DNA of 7,831 nt from Acidimicrobiaceae bacterium (GTDB lineage Bacteria > Actinomycetota > Acidimicrobiia > Acidimicrobiales > UBA8190): positions 1-7,831 of the forward strand of contig DMNK01000033.1 of assembly GCA_003453695.1 (NCBI GenBank), in the 5' to 3' direction. Position numbers and translations under genes: made by a program. Below, in pieces: positions 1 through 5,613 of this stretch; position 1 is the stretch's first letter, and each line of letters starts with the position of its first letter. The notes below the pieces were generated by a model. That model ran no database searches. It was not told the DNA's origin and was given only the letters and a program-made list of their open reading frames with translations.

Positions 1-20
1 TCGTGCGACGGCGCGTTCCC
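1..20 (+). pseudogene. 3'-proximal fragment of an ABC-transporter ATPase gene, left of the IS30 insertion (runs off the window)
   Basis: Only about six codons are visible (frame from base 3: V-R-R-R-V-P). On its own this stretch cannot be identified. The assignment rests on the right-hand fragment: joining bases 18-20 (CCC) to base 1120 keeps the frame and yields VRRRVPRVVRLRDG, which fits the C-terminal end of LolD/MacB-type ATPases. The rest of the ATPase (Walker A, signature, Walker B, H-loop) would lie left of the window. The frame stays open into the insertion element, so the gene is not closed by a stop but runs into the transposase frame. Confidence 0.5.
18..20. repeat. Candidate target-site duplication, left copy (CCC)
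   Basis: CCC here and CCC at 1117-1119 flank the proposed IS30 element. IS30-family elements usually duplicate 2-4 bp. The run is really CCCC on both sides, so the duplication could be 3 or 4 bp. A 3-bp copy puts the two ATPase fragments exactly in phase. In such GC-rich DNA a triplet match alone means little; the frame agreement is what supports it. Confidence 0.45.
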
Positions 21-38
21 CAGGGCGGTCCCAAGCCG
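21..38 (+). repeat. Candidate left terminal inverted repeat of the IS30 element
   Basis: CAGGGCGG followed by a CAAG block aligns with the reverse complement of 1099-1116. The first 8 bases are identical, and 13 of 18 match overall. A weaker match ending in GAC may extend it to about base 47. IS30-family ends are typically 20-30 bp and imperfect. Confidence 0.5.
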
Positions 39-51
39 GTTATTGACGGGG

Positions 52-69
52 TGAAGGTATCCACCTTCA
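52..69 (+). promoter_or_regulatory. Leader hairpin upstream of the transposase start
   Basis: TGAAGGT (52-58), loop ATCC, then ACCTTCA (63-69) forms a perfect 7-bp stem with a 4-base loop, 29 bases before the proposed transposase ATG at 99. Several insertion sequences carry leader structures that damp expression when transcription reads in from a host gene. Whether this one does is inference. TTGACG at 43-48 resembles a -35 box, but I find no convincing -10 at normal spacing. Confidence 0.35.
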
Positions 70-98
70 GGGCGGGCCTGGGCGACGAGCGTGGGGCC

Positions 99-1106
99 AT
101 GACATGCGAACGCAAACGACGCCCCGGCTCGTTGAGCACAGCTGAGCGCGAGGAGATCAGGGTCGGCATCGAGACTGGAGAGTCCGACGACGAGATCGCC
201 TCCCGCATCGGCCGTCACCGCTCGACGGTCTGGCGTGAGGTTGCGGCCAACGGTGGGCGAGGGTGTTACCAGGCAGCGGCGGCCGAAGAGCGAGCGGCTC
301 GAGCCGCTCGCCGGCCCAAGACCCCCTGGACCGAGGAACGGCCCTGGCTATGGGAGGAGGTCCAAGGGCTGCTGCGCACCAAGAAGTGGTCGCCCGAGCA
401 GATCGCCCACCGGTTCCGCAAGGAGCATCCCGACCAGCCAGAGTGGTGGGTGTCTCACGAGGCGATCTACCAGGCGGTCTTCGTCCAAGCGAAGGGCGAG
501 CTGCGAAAGGAGCTCACCGCGTGTCTGCGCTCGGGCCGGGCTCGCAGACGTCCTCGCTCGCGAGCCTCCTATGTACGTGCGCCGATGCTCGGGATGGTCA
601 ACATCTCCGAACGCCCCCCGGAGGTCGAAGACCGGGCCGTGCCGGGCCACTGGGAGGGCGACTTGATGATCGGGGAGAGCGGCAACAGCGCCGTCGCCAC
701 GTTGGTGGAGCGCACCACCCGCATGGGCATGTTGATCAAGCTCGACAACCGCACCGCCGAGCACGTCGCGGCGGCCGTGGCGAACAACATCGTGCGCCTA
801 CCCGACCACCTGGCCAGGTCCCTCACCTGGGATCAGGGGATCGAGATGGCGACGCACGCCGAGTTCAAGGTTGCCACCGGCGTCCCCGTCTACTTCTGCG
901 ACCCCCATTCGCCATGGCAGCGCGGGAATAACGAGAACTGGAACGGCCTGGTCCGGCAGTTCCTGCCGAAGGGCACAGACCTGTCGGTCCACTCCCAAGA
1001 AGACCTCGACGCCATCGCGGCCCTGCTCAACGAGCGACCACGCAAGACCCTCGCGTGGGAGACTCCTGCCGAACGATTCAACCGACTTGTCGCGGCCACC
1101 CCTTGA
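99..1106 (+). CDS. IS30-family transposase (DDE)
   Basis: The enzyme cuts and joins the ends of the surrounding element. From the ATG at 99 it is 335 aa. An N-terminal helix-turn-helix (about residues 12-48, with LSTAEREEI and [12 protein letters not shown]) is the IS30-type DNA-binding domain. The RNase H-like catalytic core follows. The triad is visible as D in [10 protein letters not shown] (codon 660-662), D in LTWDQGIEM (831-833) and E in RGNNENWNG (933-935). The 33 residues between the second and third residues are typical of IS30 (DD33E). The C-terminus ([21 protein letters not shown]) is also canonical. The frame is open back to base 3, but that stretch is host ATPase plus the left end, so I take 99 as the start. 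No strong ribosome site precedes it. The gene appears intact, so the copy may still be active. Confidence 0.93.
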   Translation: MTCERKRRPGSLSTAEREEIRVGIETGESDDEIASRIGRHRSTVWREVAANGGRGCYQAAAAEERAARAARRPKTPWTEERPWLWEEVQGLLRTKKWSPEQIAHRFRKEHPDQPEWWVSHEAIYQAVFVQAKGELRKELTACLRSGRARRRPRSRASYVRAPMLGMVNISERPPEVEDRAVPGHWEGDLMIGESGNSAVATLVERTTRMGMLIKLDNRTAEHVAAAVANNIVRLPDHLARSLTWDQGIEMATHAEFKVATGVPVYFCDPHSPWQRGNNENWNGLVRQFLPKGTDLSVHSQEDLDAIAALLNERPRKTLAWETPAERFNRLVAATP

Positions 1107-1116
1107 ATCCGCCCTG
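1099..1116 (-). repeat. Candidate right terminal inverted repeat of the IS30 element
   Basis: Read on the minus strand from 1116, the sequence starts CAGGGCGGATTCAAGG and matches the left end at 13 of 18 positions. It covers the transposase stop codon at 1104-1106. The right limit agrees with the point where ATPase-like coding resumes. Confidence 0.5.
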
Positions 1117-1119
1117 CCC
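1117..1119. repeat. Candidate target-site duplication, right copy (CCC)
   Basis: This is the right partner of CCC at 18-20. The offset between the copies is 1099 bases, which carries left frame 3 onto right frame 1, the frame of the RVVRLRDG remnant. Confidence 0.45.
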
Positions 1120-1124
1120 CGGGT

Positions 1125-1159
1125 CGTCCGCCTGCGCGACGGGGCCGTGGAGGCGGACG
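1125..1159 (+). other. Perfect 9-bp inverted repeat just upstream of the permease start
   Basis: CGTCCGCCT (1125-1133) pairs with AGGCGGACG (1151-1159) across a 17-base loop. It lies within the ATPase remnant and ends 25 bases before the permease ATG. No T-run follows, so it does not look like an intrinsic terminator. It may be a chance result of GC-rich coding sequence or a structure affecting permease translation. Confidence 0.3.
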
Positions 1160-1184
1160 TCGGGCCGGGGCCGGGATCGCCCCC

Positions 1185-2429
1185 ATGAGCGCGACGTTCG
1201 CTTCCCGGAGCCGATGGGGTCGTCAGGCGCACCCGGCCGTCCGCAGCCGGCTGCGGATCGCCGACGCATGGGGACTGGCCGCCGGTGGCCTGGGCGGGCG
1301 TCCGGTGCGCACCGTCCTCTCGGCAGCCGGCGTCGCCCTCGGCGCTGCCACGGTGGTGGCCGTCCTCGGCATATCGACCTCGTCGCGCGCCCAGTTGATC
1401 GCCGAGATCGACGCGCTCGGGACCAACCTGCTCACTGTCTCCCCCGGACAGGCCTTCTCGGGCCCCGGTACCACCCTGCCGCGCACGGCGCCCGCCATGG
1501 TCAGGCGGGTGGGACCCGTCCTCGCCACGTCGGCCATCGGCGACGTGGCGCCCGACGTGCACGTGTTCCGAAACGACCGGATCTCCTCTGCCAACACCAA
1601 CGGCATCGCCGTCTACGCCGCCGAGGACACCCTGCTGGCCACCCTGCAAGGCCACTTGGCGGCCGGCCGGTTCCTCAATGCCGCCTCCGAGCACCTTCCC
1701 GCCGTCGTCCTCGGTGCACAGGCGGCGCAGGCCCTCGGTGTGGACAGGGCCGACGGCTCGATCGAGGTGTGGCTGGGACGGCACCAGTTCTCAGTGGTCG
1801 GCATCCTCCGACCACTGGCCCTCGCCCCCGAGCTCGACCTGAGCGCCCTCGTCGGCTACCCGATCGCCGAACAACTGCTCAGGGCCGATGGCTCGCCGGC
1901 GGAGATCTACGTACGAGCCGATCCCACCACCGTCGATGCGGTGTCCTCCGTGCTGGCCGCCACGGCCGATCCGGCGGCACCCCAGGACGTGACGGTGGCC
2001 AACCCCTCCGATGCGCTCGTCGCCCGCGCCGACGCCTCGGCCGCCTTCGAGAGCCTGTTCCTCGCCTTGGGCACCGTGGCCTTGGTGGTGGGGGGGGTGG
2101 GCGTGGCCAACGTGATGGTCATCTCCGTGCTCGAGCGTCGGGGGGAGATCGGGCTGCGCCGGGCCCTCGGCGCTCGGCGCGTCCACGTCGCCATGCAGTT
2201 CGTGGCCGAGTCCGTGCTCCTGGCCGGTCTCGGTGGAGCGGCCGGTGCCGCCATCGGCGCCTTCGCCACCGCCGTCTATTCGGCGGCGCGCCACTGGAGC
2301 ACCACGGTGCCCGTCACCGACCTCGGCGCCGCCCTCTTCGCCGCCTTGGCGGTCGGGGCGGTGGCGGGCGTCTACCCGGCCATGCGAGCGGCCCGGCTCT
2401 CTCCGCTCGAGGCACTTCGCGCCGTGTGA
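1185..2429 (+). CDS. MacB/FtsX-type ABC transporter permease
   Basis: This is the membrane subunit of an ABC system of the MacB/LolE type, which uses ATP binding in the cytoplasm to drive movements of an extracytoplasmic domain (export or lipoprotein-type handling). The substrate cannot be told from sequence. At 414 aa it has the usual layout: TM1 at about 42-64, a large outside domain (about 65-285), and three C-terminal helices (about 287-315, 335-365, 379-400). The cytoplasmic motif ERRGEIGLRRALGARR (317-332) and the ending YPAMRAARLSPLEALR are hallmarks of the family. The ATG overlaps the stop of the ATPase remnant, and there is no good ribosome site of its own. Translation was therefore probably coupled to the ATPase, and the IS30 insertion breaks that link. 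No membrane-fusion partner is seen in the window. Confidence 0.9.
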   Translation: MSATFASRSRWGRQAHPAVRSRLRIADAWGLAAGGLGGRPVRTVLSAAGVALGAATVVAVLGISTSSRAQLIAEIDALGTNLLTVSPGQAFSGPGTTLPRTAPAMVRRVGPVLATSAIGDVAPDVHVFRNDRISSANTNGIAVYAAEDTLLATLQGHLAAGRFLNAASEHLPAVVLGAQAAQALGVDRADGSIEVWLGRHQFSVVGILRPLALAPELDLSALVGYPIAEQLLRADGSPAEIYVRADPTTVDAVSSVLAATADPAAPQDVTVANPSDALVARADASAAFESLFLALGTVALVVGGVGVANVMVISVLERRGEIGLRRALGARRVHVAMQFVAESVLLAGLGGAAGAAIGAFATAVYSAARHWSTTVPVTDLGAALFAALAVGAVAGVYPAMRAARLSPLEALRAV

Positions 2430-2542
2430 CTCCGCCGTCGGCTTCGTTGCGAACGACCTGGCCCGATCCTGCAGGCGGCGCAGGACGCTCGACCGTCGGG
2501 TACCGTCGGGGACCAGGGCTGTCACGGCCAGGAGGTCCCCCG
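2430..2542 (+). promoter_or_regulatory. Intergenic leader of the acyl-CoA dehydrogenase gene, with a hairpin and a tandem repeat
   Basis: This 113-base gap holds three items. TCCTGC (2467-2472) pairs with GCAGGA (2480-2485) across a 7-base loop. ACCGTCGGG occurs twice with a 10-bp period (2492-2500 and 2502-2510), so both copies face the same side of the helix. A strong ribosome site AGGAGGT lies at 2530-2536, seven bases before ATG 2543. I find no convincing -35/-10 pair. The repeats could be an operator or chance in GC-rich DNA. No T-run marks a terminator for the permease. Confidence 0.4.
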
Positions 2543-4534
2543 ATGAGCGCCACCGATTCCGTTTCTCCCAAGTCCAGCGTCACCGAGAAGGAAGCCCGCC
2601 AAGTCGCAGAAGCTGCCCGAGAGACCGAGTGGGCCAAGCCGAGCTTCGGCAAGGAGCTGTTCCTCGGGCACCTGCGACTCGACCTCATCCATCCCCACCC
2701 CAAGCCGTCGGCCGAGGCGCAGCGCAAGGGCGAACCGTTCCTGGCCAAGCTCGAGGCCTTCTTGCGTGAAGAGGTCGACCCGCTGCAGATCGAGCGCGAA
2801 GCGCGCATCCCCGAGCACGTCGTGAAGGGCCTCTCGCACCTGGGCGCCCTGGGGATGAAGGTCGACGAGAAGTACGGAGGGCTCGGTCTGTCGAACCTCT
2901 ACTACAACCGGGCGCTGGCTCTGGCCAACACGGCCCACAGCGCGCTGTCCACCCTGCTGAGCGCCCATCAGTCGATCGGCGTGCCGCAGCCGCTCAAGCT
3001 CTTCGGCACCGAGGAGCAGAAGCAGAAGTTCCTCCCGAGAGTCGCCAAGGACGAGGTGAGTGCCTTCCTCCTCACCGAGCCCGACGTGGGAAGCGACCCC
3101 GCCCGCATGAGCGCCACCGCCGTCCCCACCGACGACGGCACCGCCTACGTCGTCAACGGGACGAAGCTGTGGACCACCAACGGGGTCGTGGCCGACCTGC
3201 TCGTGGTCATGGCCGTTGTTCCTCCCTCGAGTGCCCACCGGGGAGGGATCACCGCCTTCGTGGTCGACGCCAAGTCACCGGGCATCACCGTGCTCCACCG
3301 CAACCAGTTCATGGGCCTCAAGGGGATCGAGAACGGGGTGACGCGCTTCGAGAACGTCCGGGTGCCCGCCGAGAACGTCGTGGGCGGGATCGGGCGCGGC
3401 CTGCGGGTGGCGCTCACCACCTTGAACACCGGCCGCCTGTCGCTTCCTGCCACCTGTGCCTCGGCGGCCAAGCTTTCGCTCAAGATCGTCCGCCAGTGGT
3501 CGAACGAGCGGGTGCAGTGGGGCATGCCCATCGGCAAGCACGAGGCGATCGCTCACAAGATCGCCTTCATCGCCGGGCTGACCTACGCCATGGACGCCGT
3601 GGTGGAGCTTTCGAGCCTCCTGGCCGACGAGGAGCAGAACGACATCCGCATCGAGGCTGCGCTGGCCAAGCTGTTCTGCTCGGAAATGGCCTGGACCGTG
3701 GCCGACGAGATGGTCCAGATCCGCGGAGGGCGCGGCTTCGAGACGGCGGAGTCGCTGCGGGCTCGCGGTGAGCCACCTGTCCCGGCCGAGCAGATCCTGC
3801 GCGACCTGCGCATCGGGCGGATCTTCGAAGGATCCAGCGAGATCATGAAGCTCCTCATCGCCCGGGAGGCGGTCGACCAGCACCTGACGGTGGCGGGAGC
3901 GCTGGTGGACCCCGAGCTCAAGCTGGCCGACAAGGTGAAGGGCGCCCGGAGTGCGGCCACCTTCTATGCGAAGTGGCTGCCCAAGCTGGCCTCGGGTCCG
4001 GGGCAGCGACCAGGCGGCTATGCCGAGATGGGGGAGGTGCTGGCCCCCCACCTGCGCTTCGCCGAACGCGCCAGCCGGAAGCTGGCTCGCTCGACCTTCT
4101 ACGGCATGTCGCGCTGGCAGGCCCGGCTCGAGCGCAAGCAGGGGTTCCTCGGCCGCATCGTCGACATCGGAGCCGAGCTCTACGCCATGAGCGCGGCGTG
4201 CGTGAGGGCCAAGATGCTCATGGACGACGGCTCACCGGACGCCCCGGGCGCCCAGGAGCTCGCCGATCTGTTCTGCCGGGGTTCGCGCCGGCGGGTCGAC
4301 AAGCTGTTCTCGGACCTGTGGCGCAACGACGACGACGAGAACTACGACGCCGCCCAGAAGGTGCTCGACGGCAGGTACCTATGGGCCGAGGCGGGCATCA
4401 TCGACCCGTCCTTGCTGGCGGCCGAGCTCGGCCACGAGCAGCCGCCCAAGGCGCGGAGCCGCTCCACCAGGGCGGCCAAGGCCACCACCTCGGCCAACGT
4501 CGCCGCCAACGGGGAGGTTTCGCCGGAAGGCTGA
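2543..4534 (+). CDS. fadE10: FadE10-like acyl-CoA dehydrogenase (long form)
   Basis: Cytoplasmic flavoenzyme predicted to introduce the alpha-beta double bond into an acyl-CoA, passing electrons to electron-transfer flavoprotein. The protein is 663 aa, longer than the roughly 380-aa classic enzymes. It has the three standard domains (about 60-450) and a C-terminal helical extension (about 460-630), as in VLCAD-type enzymes. Visible motifs are LTEPDVGSD (178-186, FAD/substrate loop), LWTTNG (209-214), FMGLKGIENGVTRFENVRVP (about 256-275), QIRGGRGFE (392-400) and RIFEGSSEIMKLL (426-438). E429 sits where VLCAD-type enzymes keep the catalytic base. From memory, the N-terminal WAKPSFGKELFLG, the TAESLRARGE insert and the C-terminal FLGRIVDIGAEL closely resemble mycobacterial FadE10. 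The last 30 residues are low-complexity and basic, an odd tail. The start is fixed by AGGAGG seven bases upstream. The substrate is unknown. Confidence 0.9.
   Translation: MSATDSVSPKSSVTEKEARQVAEAARETEWAKPSFGKELFLGHLRLDLIHPHPKPSAEAQRKGEPFLAKLEAFLREEVDPLQIEREARIPEHVVKGLSHLGALGMKVDEKYGGLGLSNLYYNRALALANTAHSALSTLLSAHQSIGVPQPLKLFGTEEQKQKFLPRVAKDEVSAFLLTEPDVGSDPARMSATAVPTDDGTAYVVNGTKLWTTNGVVADLLVVMAVVPPSSAHRGGITAFVVDAKSPGITVLHRNQFMGLKGIENGVTRFENVRVPAENVVGGIGRGLRVALTTLNTGRLSLPATCASAAKLSLKIVRQWSNERVQWGMPIGKHEAIAHKIAFIAGLTYAMDAVVELSSLLADEEQNDIRIEAALAKLFCSEMAWTVADEMVQIRGGRGFETAESLRARGEPPVPAEQILRDLRIGRIFEGSSEIMKLLIAREAVDQHLTVAGALVDPELKLADKVKGARSAATFYAKWLPKLASGPGQRPGGYAEMGEVLAPHLRFAERASRKLARSTFYGMSRWQARLERKQGFLGRIVDIGAELYAMSAACVRAKMLMDDGSPDAPGAQELADLFCRGSRRRVDKLFSDLWRNDDDENYDAAQKVLDGRYLWAEAGIIDPSLLAAELGHEQPPKARSRSTRAAKATTSANVAANGEVSPEG
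4525..4530 (+). promoter_or_regulatory. Ribosome-binding site that sets the aldo/keto reductase start
   Basis: GGAAGG lies seven bases before the GTG at 4538 and inside the last codons of the upstream gene. It supports GTG as the start and tight co-translation of the two genes. Confidence 0.6.
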
Positions 4535-4537
4535 CGG

Positions 4538-5494
4538 GTGCTCACCACCCTCGGCGACACCGCGCTGGTGGCCAGCCGGATGGGCCTGGGCCTGGCTGCT
4601 CTGGGCCGGCCCGGCTACATCAATCTGGGACACGGGTCGGACCTCGGCGGACACACGGACGAGGCGTCGATGGAGCAGGGCGCCCACCGCGTGCTCGACG
4701 CCGCCTGTGCCGGCGGTGTGCGCTACTTCGACGCGGCCCGCTCCTATGGCAGGGCAGAGTCGTTCTTGGGCTCTTGGCTCGAACGGCGCGCACTGGGACC
4801 AGGCCAGGTCACCATCGGCTCGAAGTGGGGCTACACGTACACGGCGGGCTGGCGCGTGGACGCGCCCGTGCCCGAGGTCAAGGATCTGTCGGTCGACACG
4901 CTTCGCCGGCAACTGGCTGAGTCGAGGTCCTTGCTCGGACCGGCGCTCCGCCTCTATCAGATCCATTCCGCCACCGTGGACAGCGGCGTGTTGGACGATG
5001 CCGCGGTTCTCGAGGAGCTGGCGCGGCAACGGGAGAACGGGCTGGCCATCGGGCTCACCGTGACGGGGCCGGGACAGTCCCGGACGATCCTGCGCGCTCT
5101 CGACGTCGGGGGCTTCGACACCGTCCAGGCCACCTGGAACCTCCTCGAGCGCTCGGCCGAGGACGCACTGTCCGAGGCGCATGCGGCCGGGCTCGGGGTC
5201 ATCGTGAAGGAGCCGCTCGCCAACGGCCGGCTCGCCGGTCGCGATGCAATTCCCGTGCTCCGTCAGGCCGCCCTCGATCTCGGGACCACGCCGGACGCGC
5301 TGGCCCTGGCGGTCGTCCTGGCCCAGCCGTGGGTCACCGTCGCCCTGAGCGGTGCCGCCACCGTGGGCCAGTTGGAGAGCAACCTCGGGGCGTTGGAGGT
5401 CCAGCCCCGCCTCGAGACGGTCGAGCAACTCGACCGCCTCCGGGAGGACCCGGTCGCCTACTGGCAGACGAGAGCGGCGCTGCCGTGGAACTGA
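4538..5494 (+). CDS. Aldo/keto reductase family oxidoreductase
   Basis: Cytoplasmic NAD(P)H-dependent (beta/alpha)8-barrel enzyme that reduces aldehydes or ketones, or oxidises the alcohol. The substrate is not evident. It is 318 aa, normal for the family. The catalytic tetrad is complete: D65 and Y70 in YFDAARSYGRAE, K97 in IGSKWG, H143 in YQIHS. Later barrel strands are recognisable (IGLTVTGPG at 171-179, VQATWNLLE at 196-204, VIVKEPLANGRL at 221-232). The cofactor-binding end contains ALSGAATVGQLESNL (269-283). The C-terminus DPVAYWQTRAALPWN resembles a tail I associate with one bacterial subgroup of the family. The GTG start is supported by GGAAGG upstream. Only 3 bases separate it from the acyl-CoA dehydrogenase stop, so the two are almost surely one operon. 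A role on acyl-chain-derived carbonyls is possible but inferred only from this position. Confidence 0.9.
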   Translation: MLTTLGDTALVASRMGLGLAALGRPGYINLGHGSDLGGHTDEASMEQGAHRVLDAACAGGVRYFDAARSYGRAESFLGSWLERRALGPGQVTIGSKWGYTYTAGWRVDAPVPEVKDLSVDTLRRQLAESRSLLGPALRLYQIHSATVDSGVLDDAAVLEELARQRENGLAIGLTVTGPGQSRTILRALDVGGFDTVQATWNLLERSAEDALSEAHAAGLGVIVKEPLANGRLAGRDAIPVLRQAALDLGTTPDALALAVVLAQPWVTVALSGAATVGQLESNLGALEVQPRLETVEQLDRLREDPVAYWQTRAALPWN

Positions 5495-5517
5495 TCACGG
5501 AATTGTCGTGAGGTTTT
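5495..5517 (+). terminator. Weak candidate terminator after the reductase gene
   Basis: TCACG (5495-5499) pairs with CGTGA (5507-5511), extended by one G-T pair, directly after the stop codon. It is followed by GGTTTT. The stem is short and the T-run has only four bases, so it may not end transcription efficiently. Its position between two functional groups is the main support. Confidence 0.3.
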
Positions 5518-5543
5518 GCGGGCGCGTCACCGGCCGGTTAGGT

Positions 5544-5581
5544 GCCGTTCGAACAGGATTGGTATCGTCCTCGCCGTTCGA
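5544..5581 (+). promoter_or_regulatory. Candidate extended -10 promoter with flanking repeats, upstream of the phosphoesterase gene
   Basis: TGGTATCGT (5560-5568) has the TGn extension and a -10-like hexamer (TATCGT, 4 of 6 to consensus). No good -35 is seen 17 bases upstream, which is acceptable for an extended -10. A 9-bp direct repeat GCCGTTCGA lies on each side (5544-5552 and 5573-5581), and the left copy overlaps the palindrome GTTCGAAC (5547-5554). A transcript from here would start near 5575 and leave about a 40-base leader to the GTG at 5614. Confidence 0.3.
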
Positions 5582-5603
5582 GTCCGTGGCGGACGGACCG
5601 GAC

Positions 5604-5608
5604 GGAGG
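5604..5608 (+). promoter_or_regulatory. Ribosome-binding site deciding the phosphoesterase start
   Basis: GGAGG ends five bases before the GTG at 5614. The upstream in-frame GTG at 5542 has no comparable site, and it would place 48 residues before the twin-arginine pair. Confidence 0.55.
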
Positions 5609-5613
5609 ACGAG

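Larger units (their letters stand above)
21..1116 (+). mobile_element. IS30-family insertion sequence, about 1.1 kb, complete
   Basis: The element has one transposase gene with an intact DDE triad. It is bounded by imperfect inverted ends (21-38 against 1099-1116, 13 of 18 bases equal, outer 8 bases CAGGGCGG identical) and by CCC on both sides. Its length of about 1096 bp is normal for the family. The right end overlaps the last codons and stop of the transposase, as is common in compact elements. It sits in the C-terminal part of an ABC ATPase reading frame, and removing it with one CCC restores that frame. The restored target contains the palindrome CCCGGG; IS30-type transposases are known to favour GC-rich symmetrical targets. 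Element identity is secure; the exact ends could be off by a base or more. Confidence 0.75.
1117..1188 (+). pseudogene. 3' remnant of an ABC-transporter ATPase gene (LolD/MacB type)
   Basis: Read from 1117, the frame gives P-RVVRLRDGAVEAD, then a short G/P-rich tail and a TGA stop at 1186-1188. R-V-V-R-L-R-D-G is the familiar closing strand of ATPases that pair with MacB/FtsX-type permeases (compare the typical DRVVRLRDGRV). The stop overlaps the permease start as ATGA, the usual sign of a translationally coupled ATPase-permease pair. The remnant is cut off from the rest of its gene by the IS30 element. The lost piece, about 22 residues, lies after all known catalytic motifs of the family, so the truncated ATPase could in principle still fold. 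The assignment rests on a short motif plus context. Confidence 0.65.

Noticed and set aside
798..1784. Long minus-strand open frame opposite the transposase end and permease
   Set aside because: It is G/R/H-rich shadow sequence with no domain motif, opposite two genes with clear family motifs, and it crosses the element boundary.
2440..2510. Sigma-70-type promoter with TTGCGA (2447-2452) as the -35
   Set aside because: No acceptable -10 hexamer is found at 16-18 bases spacing.
1055..2542. Open frame upstream of and continuous with the acyl-CoA dehydrogenase, which would give a 1159-aa protein
   Set aside because: The upstream part is R/G/P-rich out-of-frame translation of the permease gene. 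The strong ribosome site and the FadE10-like N-terminus fix the start at 2543.
2522..3238. Minus-strand open frame opposite the acyl-CoA dehydrogenase
   Set aside because: The composition is that of the antisense of a GC-rich gene, with no recognisable motif. The same applies to 3275-4051.
4379..5428. Minus-strand open frame of about 350 codons opposite the aldo/keto reductase
   Set aside because: The sense strand has a full catalytic tetrad and operon context. The antisense product is low-complexity with no motif.
5547..5581. Possible SOS (LexA) box from the GTTCGAAC and GTTCGA elements
   Set aside because: The actinobacterial box needs GAAC and GTTC four bases apart. Here the GAAC (5551-5554) and GTTC (5576-5579) half-sites are about 21 bases apart.
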